The position numbers and the translations under genes are program-made. The notes under the pieces were generated by a model. The model made no database searches and had not been told where the DNA came from. It saw nothing but the letters and a program-made list of their open reading frames with translations. Positions 19,501-27,705 of a DNA stretch of 31,331 nt are shown one piece after another; positions within the stretch are counted from its first letter, which is position 1; each line of letters opens with the position of its first letter. The stretch is from SURF-24 sp964537965. GTDB lineage: Bacteria; Bacteroidota; Ignavibacteria; Ignavibacteriales; SURF-24. The DNA lies in the NCBI GenBank assembly GCA_964537965.1, contig CAZIDB010000020.1:1-31331 (forward strand), given 5' to 3'.

Positions 19501-19629
19501 ATTAATAGAGGTGTTAGAAAGACCATTATTTACATTGAACCTTTCGAACTTCAAATAGCTGAATTGGGGATAAAGAATGACGGGACTGATTGCGAAAATC
19601 AGTATGATTAGTAAAGTATTTTTAATCAT
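16567..19629 (-). CDS. Double beta-propeller, Y_Y_Y-domain sensor histidine kinase (HisKA_3)
   Basis: A 1020-residue inner-membrane sensor. A signal sequence (1-21) is followed by about 14 propeller blades with the motif LWIGT..GL..(Y/F)(D/N)(P), enough for two seven-bladed propellers, then a Y_Y_Y domain (about 705-780, NFAYKLEGIDPDWV), a transmembrane segment (about 795-815), a HisKA_3 dimerisation domain with LRYNIASDLHDEIGSNLS (phosphorylated His835) and an HATPase domain with ECLTNVVKHS and DNGKGFD. This is the sensor half of hybrid two-component systems that detect polysaccharide fragments in the periplasm, but it has no receiver or AraC domain; the separate regulator at 15813-16472 supplies that role. 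It lies 131 bases after the GH16 gene. It likely senses products of the nearby glucanases (inference). Confidence 0.93.
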   Translation of the reverse strand: MIKNTLLIILIFAISPVILYPQFSYLKFERFNVNNGLSNTSINCIVQTSDGYLWIATKDGLNRYDGQSFKVFKNNPADPTSLPENYIMYIFESKDKTLWIGTWGSGLCKYDPVQESFIRINKPGNNLYIQHIFEDHHNNIWFGTTTNGLNKLNPETLKIKTYNTSEKNEYYFPHNNVTVIDEDNNNNLWVGTWGGGIIKLSTADKKMLQIYPKINHPSSFSDNYIWFLAKYRNNTLIISTDGGLKLFDINKNIFTYPAEYTPVLSVSIRQTLVDYKNRMWIGGYNYSGLFLLEQDSKGTLKITHLINDENNSHSLVCNRIRYLYEDRQKNLWIGTEDGLNKLKMNESFVQYRYMPAKNTALGGRVVSSIIEGKNKKLWIGFGGAGFDRIDLKSNKIDHFRFNPNNKNSLSADDIVTMYEDKNGLLWLGTSNNGLNLFNPATNTFKHYLSIPGNSNSLRSNWIQQILETSTGLFLVGSNDALQIFDRKKEIFLPFNPQTQDSSVRFPDSVSVNALFEDHEKNIWIGTWLDGLYRYDLANKKLFHYLPQKVKSNSISGNKISCITQDNSGLIWIGTFNAGLNKFNKSTGKFEHYSTLNGLPNDVIYGIIEDNQSNLWISTMKGLVKFTPKTNTFRIYNENDGLINNQFNWHSYFKNKEGVMYFGGIGGVISFSPDSIKIDPVGPPVVLTSFKIFDVEAPLPTSLLTTDEIILKHNQNFFSVSFNALDLLPVNEHNFAYKLEGIDPDWVNADTRTTAYYTDIREGKYRFFVKATNPDGIWGKPKLLKIIILPAWWNTWWFRILVFIIIIAIGFTLYQYRIKQLLKIERLRYNIASDLHDEIGSNLSSISVNSQMLMQCNSLNRNEHELSSDISKTAKETVDAMRDIIWFINPRNDASEDIVFKMKETAAKILSNLEWTFNASSGVNMEGFNLEVRRNIFLLYKECLTNVVKHSNATKCIVDLSGDSKYFTMQVQDNGKGFDVMGVKENNGLYNMKKRAEKMNALLSISSDKGKGTLIRLNIPS

Positions 19630-19760
19630 AAGTATGGGAAAATTAAAAAATAAATATTCCTGAAGCTATTAAATATAGAACCTCGTTTCAAAATAATTTT
19701 AATGTAATCACTGCACCAAACTGCAGATAAAAAATAAGTGACAATGTTTTTATATTAACA

Positions 19761-21563
19761 CTATTTCATTAGCAATAATTTTTTAGTCATTGTAAAATCA
19801 TTACCTGCAAGAGTATAAAAATAAATACCCGAACTAACAGGTAAATTCTTTTCATCATTTGAATTCCATGTTATATAATTTTCTCCGGCTGCAGGATTCT
19901 CAATTTTTTTAGAAAAAATTTTTCTGCCGAGCGTATCGTAAATGTAAAAATCAAGCGGCTGTTCCTTTGAAACATAAAACTTAATTATTGTATTACCATT
20001 GAAGGGATTCGGATAGTTCTGCTCAAGTTTAAATTTATCCGGCGTTAAATTACCCTGTTCGTTCAAACCTGTAGAAACCTGTTCAACTACAATTCCGTCA
20101 ACCAAAGGATTATTTATCTCAGCCGGGAAGTAAATGTCTATTACTTCATCTGTAATAATAATATTATCAATTGTTAAATCGTAAGCGGCATTTTTACCTG
20201 CAGCCTTAAAAATATCAATATCGTCTGCCACAAGTGAATCTTCTACAAAAATATCAAAAACGCGTTTGTCGTTCTCAGTAAAATAGTTTTCAGACATCAT
20301 TAGTTTAAGTTTGTATACTCCGTTCGGCACACGTACTTTATAAGTTACAAGGCTGTATCTTTCCGACTTGTAAATGTAATCTTCATCTGTGCCGCTGATA
20401 AGAGCAGAAGTTTCAGCTGCAGTCCCGTCAAGATAACCATATTCTAGGCCTTCATTCCATTCCTGGTCTGCCAGGTATCCGGAAGAAGCTGGTCCACCTA
20501 CATTTATTTTGATTGGGAAACTCAATGGTTTAGGCATATTTATCATTACAGCTTTAGCCGAACTGACATTTGCCGGAACTGCAAGATCTTTTATTCCTGC
20601 CAGTGTAATCAGATTGTAGCTTTTTGTCAAATCAAGATTTGAAATATAAAACTCAAGGCACATTAAATTTCCAAGCTGGTGTATACTATCGATTGTGGCG
20701 CCAGCAATTAAATATAAACTTTTATTTTCCGCACTTGCTTTGTCAAGCTCTTCTGAAAAGGTTGCAATAACTTTTCCTTTGGTTGCTCTTGCAGATAACA
20801 ATACCGGAACTTTTTTGTCGGTATATCCAAGGTTATCGGGATCTGTAAGGCATAATACAAGTTTACCATCTCTAAAGAGAGCATTATCGTGTACAAAGTC
20901 GCAGTTGTTTCCGTTAAATGTGTGTGTGGCTTTGTCCCATCTTGTTTGATCCCATGAATTAAAGTCATCAGTCCATTGATGAGTAAAATTATTTCCTGTA
21001 CCATAGGATCCGTTACCGGGAGTATATGAGTAATAACTTACAAAATCATAGTAGGCAAAGAAGGGTAGAGTGTTCACGTTAAAAACTCCCACCCAGTTTT
21101 CATAAGTCGGATTCCAGATATTCATCATAATTTTTTGCGGCTGGGTAAGTGTTTTTATATGATCTTCTGTCTGTCTGCAAACTTCATTGCCATCAATAAA
21201 CCATGCAACATAATCAGGTGTCCATTCAAAAGCGTAGGTATGAAAATCTTCTGCCGGATTAAAATTAACACATTGAGATCTTACATGGTTGGTTTGTCCG
21301 GGTGTAATTGTATTAAACTGAACATTGTCGTTGTATCTCCCGATAATCTCAATATCAATTTCGTTCCAGGTATCTGACCCATCGTGATAAGTAAAGAAAG
21401 ATGATAACATTCCGTCACGCTGGGCAGATTTTATTCTTGCTTCGAATCTACCATAAGTATAAGCTGCTTTGGTCCGGTATTCCGCTCCCTTAAAATTTTT
21501 CGCATTTAAAACTAACGTGCTTCCTATTAAAAAGAACAATGTTGTCAGTAATATTTTTTTCAT
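19761..21563 (-). CDS. Circularly permuted GH16 beta-glucanase, second paralogue, with malectin-like domain and T9SS sorting domain
   Basis: A 600-residue exported enzyme with the same architecture as the gene at 8593-10401. Signal peptide 1-21, then KNFKGAEYRTKAAYTYGRFEAR, the GH16 catalytic signature NEIDIEIIG (Glu68, Asp70, Glu72), and the displaced N-terminal lichenase strands (FTHQWTDDFNSWDQTRWDK to DGKLVLCLT, about 193-240). An Ig-like domain, a malectin-like domain (INVGGPASSGYLADQEWN...RVFDIFVEDS) and a T9SS sorting domain follow. The first 190 residues are very close to the paralogue, whereas the Ig-like part differs more. AAGGAAGAG precedes the ATG. It starts 52 bases after the GH9 stop, so GH9 and this GH16 are probably one transcript. 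Expected to cut mixed-linkage beta-glucan at the cell surface. Confidence 0.92.
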   Translation of the reverse strand: MKKILLTTLFFLIGSTLVLNAKNFKGAEYRTKAAYTYGRFEARIKSAQRDGMLSSFFTYHDGSDTWNEIDIEIIGRYNDNVQFNTITPGQTNHVRSQCVNFNPAEDFHTYAFEWTPDYVAWFIDGNEVCRQTEDHIKTLTQPQKIMMNIWNPTYENWVGVFNVNTLPFFAYYDFVSYYSYTPGNGSYGTGNNFTHQWTDDFNSWDQTRWDKATHTFNGNNCDFVHDNALFRDGKLVLCLTDPDNLGYTDKKVPVLLSARATKGKVIATFSEELDKASAENKSLYLIAGATIDSIHQLGNLMCLEFYISNLDLTKSYNLITLAGIKDLAVPANVSSAKAVMINMPKPLSFPIKINVGGPASSGYLADQEWNEGLEYGYLDGTAAETSALISGTDEDYIYKSERYSLVTYKVRVPNGVYKLKLMMSENYFTENDKRVFDIFVEDSLVADDIDIFKAAGKNAAYDLTIDNIIITDEVIDIYFPAEINNPLVDGIVVEQVSTGLNEQGNLTPDKFKLEQNYPNPFNGNTIIKFYVSKEQPLDFYIYDTLGRKIFSKKIENPAAGENYITWNSNDEKNLPVSSGIYFYTLAGNDFTMTKKLLLMK

Positions 21564-21615
21564 GATCTCTTCCTTTAATTGAATGAACTCTTCGTTTAAG
21601 TATTACCGGTAAAAA

Positions 21616-23619
21616 TTATTTCAGCAGAATCATTTTTTTTGATGCTGTGTACGTTCTGCCAATTACCTGGTAGAAATAAATGCCTGTTGCAGGCTGATTC
21701 CCGGTATTATCATTTGTATTCCATGTGTAATAATTTTCTCCGCTTCTGCAAAGATCCAAATCTTTTGTGTGAACTAAATTTCCGAGAGAATCAAAAATAT
21801 TAATTGTTATATCCTCTTCTGCAGGCAGATGAAACCGGATAACTGTTGAGCCGTTAAACGGGTTCGGAAAATTTTGTTCAAGCTCTATTTGGGAAGGGAT
21901 AATCTGTTCGAGTGTTCCAAGTCCACTTGGTTTACTTACACCTTTAAAAAAGCCTGTAACAAAAACGAGTGGAGAGTTCCAGTTAATCGCTACTTCGTTT
22001 GAAGCGTAACTTTCCATTACATCAACATAACATAAAGCAGGCGGAGTGGAACTGTTAAAACGTGCTTTCAAAACATCATCACTTAAGTATTTATCCGGAC
22101 CACCGGCAAGCAAACCAGGCACAGGTGCTGTAATTTTATCTGCTTCGGATGGACGATGATGCGGGTGCATAACCGAACTTGTGCCCGTTCCTGTTACAAA
22201 AGAAATATTGTGCGCATTGCATCCAAGAATATAGTTTAGCTGATCCAATGCGGTGTTGTAATAATTCATATCGGCAGTAAGCTGGTATTCCGCTATAAGC
22301 AATATTGCCTTATTCAATACATCTGAATTGCATCCCCAGTTAAATTCACTTGATGATAATGTTAAATGAAATCCGCTTGCATTTCTTCTTGTTACTAATT
22401 TATCGCAATAAGTTTTAAGTGCTGCTTTCAGCGTATTCTTGATTGAGGAATCTGTATTTGGGTTATCGCTTAAAAGATAAGTGAGTAAAGCAAGACTTCT
22501 TACATTTCCCCAACCCATTGCGCCTGTAAATATTCCGGCTTCGTTATAATGAGATTTGAAATAGTCATGATACTTATCTTTGCCGGTTGATAAAAACAAT
22601 TCGCAGGCAGCCCATAATCTTTCATCTCTGTCATCAGAATCTCCGTATCCGCCCGTAAATGTATCAGATGGATTTTTAAATCCTCCTGCCGGAACGATTG
22701 AAGTATGCGCTTCAAGATAAGACCAGGCAAGCTCTGCTGCAGCCATGCATTTGATTGAAAAAGAAGTATCAAAGGCGGAATAAATTCTTGAGGCTTTAGC
22801 CAGCACACTTGCAAAGTCTCCTGTTGCAGTACTTGATATGGTATAAATATTTCGCATGCCTGAATCATAATTCGGCATAATAAAACTTTCAAAATTATTT
22901 TTGGTCACCTTAAAGAAAACTCCGCCATCTGTATTCTGCATTTTCAGGAACCAGTCAATTTCATATTTGTTTTCGTCAAGTAAATCAGGAATACTATTTC
23001 CGCTTTCGGGAATATTTAAATCATCATTGTAAAACCGGTCCGGAAATAATTCGTAAGCAAGCAACATAGTACTAACAGTAACGCCGGCATTAACAATATA
23101 TTTACCGTAATCTCCGGCATCGTGCCATCCACCGCTAACTGAACGGAAGCCGCTTAAACCTGTTGACGTATGATAAAATCCATCTGTTGTATGGCAGGCG
23201 GTATGGTAATAAACTCCGGCGTGTGCACCAAGCAGCATTGAACCGCATCTCCAGTAATAAAAACCTTTTAATGAAGTTTTATATACATTCTCATAAACAC
23301 TATCTGAGATAGAAAATTCAAATGATCTCTCGCCATCTTTGGTGCTTATAAAGTAGCGGCCGGTTTCCCTGAACGAGGTGAAATTTCCTTTTGATAATGT
23401 TAATCCCGTCATCTCATCAGAAACAGTCCAGGATGTTAGAGTTCCGCGAAATTTTATTCGACCGGTAGCGGCATCACAAATGTAGAAACTGTCCGCGCCC
23501 GAAGTAGTGAAGACAAATTTTTCTGAGCTTGTTAAATAACCTTCCTGATTAATAAATACTGTGCAATACGCAGTAATATTGAATGCTAGTAAAAGAAATA
23601 ACCGTTGAATTTTTATCAT
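21616..23619 (-). CDS. GH9 endoglucanase with N-terminal Ig-like domain and T9SS sorting domain
   Basis: A 667-residue exported cellulase-type enzyme. Signal peptide (1-20), CelD-type Ig-like domain (about 21-105, FINQEGYLTSSEKF), and an (alpha/alpha)6 GH9 domain (about 112-565). Catalytic features: VSGGWHDAGDYGKY with the catalytic base and its partner at Asp167 and Asp170, the PHHRPS sugar-binding motif, and SNEVAINWNSPLVF with the acid Glu542. A T9SS sorting domain fills 578-667 (NFPNPFNGSTVIRF). GH9 enzymes of this layout hydrolyse internal beta-1,4 links in cellulose, mixed-linkage glucan or xyloglucan. It is followed 52 bases later by GH16. Only 84 bases, including a terminator hairpin, separate it from the PorV gene, and no clear Shine-Dalgarno precedes the ATG. 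No carbohydrate-binding module is visible. Confidence 0.93.
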   Translation of the reverse strand: MIKIQRLFLLLAFNITAYCTVFINQEGYLTSSEKFVFTTSGADSFYICDAATGRIKFRGTLTSWTVSDEMTGLTLSKGNFTSFRETGRYFISTKDGERSFEFSISDSVYENVYKTSLKGFYYWRCGSMLLGAHAGVYYHTACHTTDGFYHTSTGLSGFRSVSGGWHDAGDYGKYIVNAGVTVSTMLLAYELFPDRFYNDDLNIPESGNSIPDLLDENKYEIDWFLKMQNTDGGVFFKVTKNNFESFIMPNYDSGMRNIYTISSTATGDFASVLAKASRIYSAFDTSFSIKCMAAAELAWSYLEAHTSIVPAGGFKNPSDTFTGGYGDSDDRDERLWAACELFLSTGKDKYHDYFKSHYNEAGIFTGAMGWGNVRSLALLTYLLSDNPNTDSSIKNTLKAALKTYCDKLVTRRNASGFHLTLSSSEFNWGCNSDVLNKAILLIAEYQLTADMNYYNTALDQLNYILGCNAHNISFVTGTGTSSVMHPHHRPSEADKITAPVPGLLAGGPDKYLSDDVLKARFNSSTPPALCYVDVMESYASNEVAINWNSPLVFVTGFFKGVSKPSGLGTLEQIIPSQIELEQNFPNPFNGSTVIRFHLPAEEDITINIFDSLGNLVHTKDLDLCRSGENYYTWNTNDNTGNQPATGIYFYQVIGRTYTASKKMILLK

Positions 23620-23636
23620 AAAAATTTTATTTAAGC

Positions 23637-23650
23637 TTGTTTATAAACAA
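23637..23650. promoter_or_regulatory. 14-bp AT-rich palindrome between the PorV terminator and GH9
   Basis: TTGTTTATAAACAA is a perfect palindrome whose near edge is 17 bases before the GH9 ATG. It overlaps the T-rich tail of the hairpin at 23652-23673. It could be an operator or just the terminator tail; no second copy was noticed. Confidence 0.35.
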
Positions 23651-23651
23651 A

Positions 23652-23673
23652 GGAACACGCCGAAGCGTGTTCC
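23652..23673 (-). terminator. Intrinsic terminator after the PorV gene
   Basis: On the minus strand GGAACACGC, loop TTCG, GCGTGTTCC: a perfect 9-bp stem with a stable UUCG-type tetraloop, then TTTGTTTAT. It closes the receptor operon or attenuates read-through into GH9. Confidence 0.75.
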
Positions 23674-23703
23674 CGTGAGATAATTATTATTTAAAGAGCA
23701 TTG

Positions 23704-24735
23704 TTAAAAAGTTATACCCACAGTGAACTTCTGGATATCTTTAAGTCTTCCAAAATCCTGGTAGGCATAATCAAAACGTAAACCTAAGTTACCAAGCACT
23801 TCCTGCTTTACACCAACTCCAAGCGTTAATCCTCCTTCGGCATCTTTTTGGAAAAGTGAAGAGTAACCACCGCGTAAAGCGATGAGATTCATAAACAGAT
23901 ATTCTCCGCCGATATTTACGCATTCATAATTATCGCTTGGATGCATAGCATCTACTGCCACTGTTAATTTATTTTGTTCGTTGAATTCTGCCGTATAGCC
24001 TAATCCAACTCTGAAGTTTAACGGCAGTGACCAGGATTGAGTTTCAAGGTAAGCGGGAATCTGATCATTATTACCGCCGCTTGTTAAATCAAGGTCAACA
24101 AGAATAAGGTTAGAGTTTCCGCTTAACTGCATCTTTGTTCCGAAATTAGTAATTGCTGCCGCAAGTATAATTCCTGCAAACGGGGTTTTGTACTGAACAC
24201 CGATATCCATTGCGAATGCTGTTGCTCCCATCTTCCACAAAGACTGGTAAACAACTTTCGGATTAAAGCCGATGCAGAAATTATCCGTAAGGTTAATTGC
24301 ATAAGCAAGACTGAATGAAACATCTCTTGCAGAAAATGTTTCGCCGGTACCATTAGGTTCTTCAATTGTGGTCACATTCATCTCTCCGTAATTGGAAGTT
24401 GTAAAGCTCATACCAATTACACCAAGATCACCAAGGTTGTAAGATGCTGCAAGGTAGTTATAGCTTACATCTGCAAGCCATTTTGTATGATCGAACATAA
24501 TTCCAAAGCCGTTTGTTTTTGCAAGCCCCGCCGGGTTCCAGAACATTGCACTCTGATCATCGGAAACGCTAACAAAGGCGCTTCCCATTGCTGTAGCTCT
24601 TGCACCCTGTGCAATAGAAAGAAACGGTGCCGCCGTTGTTCCTTTTTTAGAAACATCTGAAACAAAAAGCTGAGCAAATGTTGCAGATGTAGTAAAGAAA
24701 ATTAAAAGTATTGTGATATTTAATTTATTTTTCAT
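23704..24735 (-). CDS. PorV/PorQ-family (UPF0164) outer-membrane protein
   Basis: A 343-residue beta-barrel with a signal peptide (1-21). The N-terminal block FLSIAQGARATAMGSAFVSVSDDQSAMFWNPAGLA is the hallmark of the PorV/UPF0164 family. The C-terminus ends FRFDYAYQDFGRLKDIQKFTVGITF, with a final aromatic residue as expected for outer-membrane insertion. In T9SS, PorV carries cargo proteins from the translocon to the surface attachment machinery; related members act with particular cargo. It is the third gene of the receptor operon: AGGAG starts right beside the upstream stop, 8 bases before the ATG. Whether it is the general PorV or a locus-specific paralogue cannot be told from this window. 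Confidence 0.85.
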   Translation of the reverse strand: MKNKLNITILLIFFTTSATFAQLFVSDVSKKGTTAAPFLSIAQGARATAMGSAFVSVSDDQSAMFWNPAGLAKTNGFGIMFDHTKWLADVSYNYLAASYNLGDLGVIGMSFTTSNYGEMNVTTIEEPNGTGETFSARDVSFSLAYAINLTDNFCIGFNPKVVYQSLWKMGATAFAMDIGVQYKTPFAGIILAAAITNFGTKMQLSGNSNLILVDLDLTSGGNNDQIPAYLETQSWSLPLNFRVGLGYTAEFNEQNKLTVAVDAMHPSDNYECVNIGGEYLFMNLIALRGGYSSLFQKDAEGGLTLGVGVKQEVLGNLGLRFDYAYQDFGRLKDIQKFTVGITF

Positions 24736-24748
24736 TTTTTCATCTCCT

Positions 24749-27685
24749 TTACTTTATTACCGCAAATTTGCCGATGTGTTCACCAATACCTTCCGCTTTA
24801 ACATGGTATATATAAACACCATAAGCTATGTCCATACCATCTTCCGTAACCATGTTCCAGGTAAGTGCGCCATCCATTGGCGATGTATCTTTGTAAAGAG
24901 TTTTTACAAGGGCACCGGCCATCGTGTAAATTCTTACTTCACATTTAGCAGGTAGGTTTATAAATGAAATCTTACGTTCGCCTCTGCCTGTAGAGTTAAG
25001 GTTAATTCTTTCCCAGGTTGCCGCACCCAAATATGGATTAGGCACAACAGAAACTTTTGATAATTCCTGGTTTGCTTTGTTGGCATCTGTTGATGAAGGA
25101 GTGATTGAATATGAGAAGTAATCTCCTTCATAGAATTGTTTTGAAATCTTTAACTGGAATTTATCTCCGGCTCCGGGTATTACAGGAGTTGCATTTGGAT
25201 TAAGCGGGCCGTTGTAGCTAATCTTCCAGGCAATTCTTGAATTGCCGACAGTTTGTGCTCCGATAAATTCAAGTATCTGAATCTCATCGCCAATTGTTAA
25301 GCTGTTGGAGTTATCAAGATCTCTGATTGCAAATTTACTTTTAAGACCTGTAAATAAATTTGTTATTTTAAAATTAACAGGCATCTTAACATAGAACTGT
25401 GCTGCTGCACTAATGAAGCCGGTATCCTGTACAGAATCAAAAAATTCTATATGGTAATCATTAGGCCATGGAACACCTCTGCTTGTTACATCTGCAGAAA
25501 CAGCAAGATCCAGATTACTGTCACCTGTTAACCAGTTTGTTTGTTCTGCAATTGGTAAGATAGTAGTATCGTTAATAACAGATACTATCATTCCGTCAAA
25601 AGCAGGAGTTGGTCTGTTAGCGCCGATGTTAGAAGTATCAAGTCCTGAAATTAATGTAGAATCTTTCCCGTTAAGAATACGGTGAATACTGAATTTACTT
25701 GTTTCGTAAGAAGGCATTGTTCCCTCAGAATTAAAAACAATACGGTATTCAGCACCCAAGACAACTTGTGAAGGATCGAGTATCTCGAAAGATAATCTTC
25801 CGGTTCCTATTCCTGAAGTTACTTTAGAAGGATCACCGACAAAATTCGGAGGGATGTAGCCAGCTGCAGGAGCGTTTGGCGTAACAACAGCGCAATTAAT
25901 ATCTACGAACTGCAGGTTGCCTGCAAAATCTTCCGTAATAATTTTTGTACATTCGGTAGGCTGCAAACCTTTGGTTCCATATTGAGGATCGCCCATATCA
26001 TATGATACAACGGCATAATAATATCGCTGTCCGTTGTTAACGGTTGTGTCTTTATAGCTATGCTGCAAACCTGTTTCGTTTCCGCGCCAGAAGTGAGCAC
26101 CATTAATTCCNNNNNNNNNNNNNNNNNNNNNNNNNNNNNNNNNNNNNNNNNNNNNNNNNNNNNNNNNNNNNNNNNNNNNNNNNNNNNNNNNNNNNNNNNN
26201 NNNNNNNNNNGTTTCTTTATTGAAGATAAGATCTTCAATGTTATTACCAAACATAAATGCCATTGAGAATCTTTCTCTTTTACTTTTTTGAAGCGGGAAA
26301 GGTCCGGATGCAAAAACAATACTAATATTAGAATTCTGAAGAGAAGTATCATATGTTCCGGCAACCATTTTCATCCACATCGGTTCATCATCTTTTGGCC
26401 ATCCACCACCAACACCACCATCACCAAGTCTGTAAATGGAAACCGCAGTTAAACCGATTTGATCCGATTCATCCTTGTCCGTTTTATCAACATTAGGTTC
26501 ACCAGGGAATTCGGTTGCAACAGGATAAGCGCCGCTTGTTGGTTGTCCGTCACCTTCTCCCTGATCAGGACCGGTATAACCATCATCCAGAGGTCCGACA
26601 CCGTCTAAACCAAGGTCGTCATTCAAAGGCTCATTTAAATCTGCATCCCATTTTCCGTTTCCATTTATATCTGAAAAACCAATCCAATCTTTATCATTAT
26701 CAATACCGTCATCTCTTGTTTCGTTCAGAAGGCCGTCTTCATCATTATCGGTATTATCCAACGCATTGCCGGGACTTTCAAGGTAGGCATACCCGTATAA
26801 ACCTGTAATCCAGTTATCGGGAACGCCTTTGCCGTTTCCATCGTATGCATACACAATATCAAGTTTGGTATCGAATGAAGCGCAATCATCGCCGGAATCG
26901 TTTGTTCCGCCAACACCCGGATCTGTATAAAACCCAAAAGCAGCATCGCTATAATTGAAGTCGGAAATATTTACTATATCAAAATGCTGGAAGAGAATAT
27001 TTTCTGCAAGTACATGAGACCACTGAAAACCTCTTGTCTCTATACGCATGCCTAAACCACCACGTTCCTGGTCTGATGCAATTGGGAAGAATGAATATGG
27101 AAGACGTGTAAATTCTTTATCCTTGGAATCATCCATAACAAAGAATGTCTCGAAATCAGAGTTGGTAATTCCTTTACCAAAATAACCGCTCCATTTTCCT
27201 ACCCAACCCGGATCGTTTAAGTCAGTCATTTTATCGGGCCAGTAATCGGGCCAGGACTTTTTATCTGTGTTGATAGCTGGTTTAGTATAAGTAGCATTAA
27301 AATAGCCGGGGACTGGAGTCAGAGTCCAAAGCTGACCAGTTACCGGATCTTTGTCAACCCACTCCCTGTAATAAGTTTCAAGCGGATGAATTTTCTGGCC
27401 CGTTCCTGGAGCGGTAACTTCAGCAGCAATAAGAACGCAAATACCATCTTCATAAGAGTGGCCCGAGTATTTTGGCCATTCTCCGGATGGCTGATTTGGC
27501 CAGTGACCAATTTGTGCAGTATTGTCAAACAAAGTTCTTATCTGGTTACCATCCATTACAGTCTCTCTTCTGAAAGAGATATCGCCTTTAGGTTCATTAC
27601 GATAAAACTGTGTCAGGTTATCTACCTGAGAAAAAGCAGCCGGGACAATAATCAGTAAAAAAAGTATTAAATATTTTTTTGTCAT
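24749..27685 (-). CDS. Large secreted protein with acidic calcium-binding-like region and FlgD/T9SS-like C-terminus (contains assembly gap)
   Basis: About 978 residues with a signal peptide (MTKKYLILFLLIIVPAAFSQ). Around residues 265-360 are Asp-rich repeats (DNDEDGLLNE, DDGIDNDKDW, DINGNGKWDAD) like calcium-binding loops of EF-hand or thrombospondin type-3 kind. A YYYAVVSYD block follows the gap. The C-terminus (YTMAGALVKTLYKDTSPMDGALTWN...YGVYIYHVKA) is FlgD-Ig-like, a form of sorting or surface-attachment domain. The ATG at 27685 is preferred over the one at 27703 because GGAG lies 7 bases before it and it begins the signal peptide. 100 Ns lie at 26111-26210, so length and frame across them are assumed. 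It sits between the TonB receptor and PorV with 20 and 13 bases of spacing. Function unknown; a surface partner of the receptor is inference. Confidence 0.75.
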   Translation of the reverse strand: MTKKYLILFLLIIVPAAFSQVDNLTQFYRNEPKGDISFRRETVMDGNQIRTLFDNTAQIGHWPNQPSGEWPKYSGHSYEDGICVLIAAEVTAPGTGQKIHPLETYYREWVDKDPVTGQLWTLTPVPGYFNATYTKPAINTDKKSWPDYWPDKMTDLNDPGWVGKWSGYFGKGITNSDFETFFVMDDSKDKEFTRLPYSFFPIASDQERGGLGMRIETRGFQWSHVLAENILFQHFDIVNISDFNYSDAAFGFYTDPGVGGTNDSGDDCASFDTKLDIVYAYDGNGKGVPDNWITGLYGYAYLESPGNALDNTDNDEDGLLNETRDDGIDNDKDWIGFSDINGNGKWDADLNEPLNDDLGLDGVGPLDDGYTGPDQGEGDGQPTSGAYPVATEFPGEPNVDKTDKDESDQIGLTAVSIYRLGDGGVGGGWPKDDEPMWMKMVAGTYDTSLQNSNISIVFASGPFPLQKSKRERFSMAFMFGNNIEDLIFNKEXXXXXXXXXXXXXXXXXXXXXXXXXXXXXXXXXXGINGAHFWRGNETGLQHSYKDTTVNNGQRYYYAVVSYDMGDPQYGTKGLQPTECTKIITEDFAGNLQFVDINCAVVTPNAPAAGYIPPNFVGDPSKVTSGIGTGRLSFEILDPSQVVLGAEYRIVFNSEGTMPSYETSKFSIHRILNGKDSTLISGLDTSNIGANRPTPAFDGMIVSVINDTTILPIAEQTNWLTGDSNLDLAVSADVTSRGVPWPNDYHIEFFDSVQDTGFISAAAQFYVKMPVNFKITNLFTGLKSKFAIRDLDNSNSLTIGDEIQILEFIGAQTVGNSRIAWKISYNGPLNPNATPVIPGAGDKFQLKISKQFYEGDYFSYSITPSSTDANKANQELSKVSVVPNPYLGAATWERINLNSTGRGERKISFINLPAKCEVRIYTMAGALVKTLYKDTSPMDGALTWNMVTEDGMDIAYGVYIYHVKAEGIGEHIGKFAVIK
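26111..26210. other. Assembly gap (100 Ns) inside the large secreted protein
   Basis: Exactly 100 Ns. The coding frame happens to be maintained through it, but the real missing length is unknown. Confidence 0.98.
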
Positions 27686-27692
27686 TTTTTTT

Positions 27693-27696
27693 CTCC
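27693..27696 (-). promoter_or_regulatory. Ribosome binding site deciding the start at 27685
   Basis: GGAG on the minus strand, 7 bases before the second ATG; the first ATG at 27703 overlaps the region upstream of it. Confidence 0.6.
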
Positions 27697-27705
27697 AAAT
27701 CATAT

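Noticed and set aside
25903..26364. Second minus-strand frame crossing the gap in the large secreted protein
   Set aside because: The alternative frame has low-complexity content, while the chosen frame holds recognisable motifs such as YYYAVVSYD on one side and continuous secreted-protein sequence on the other.
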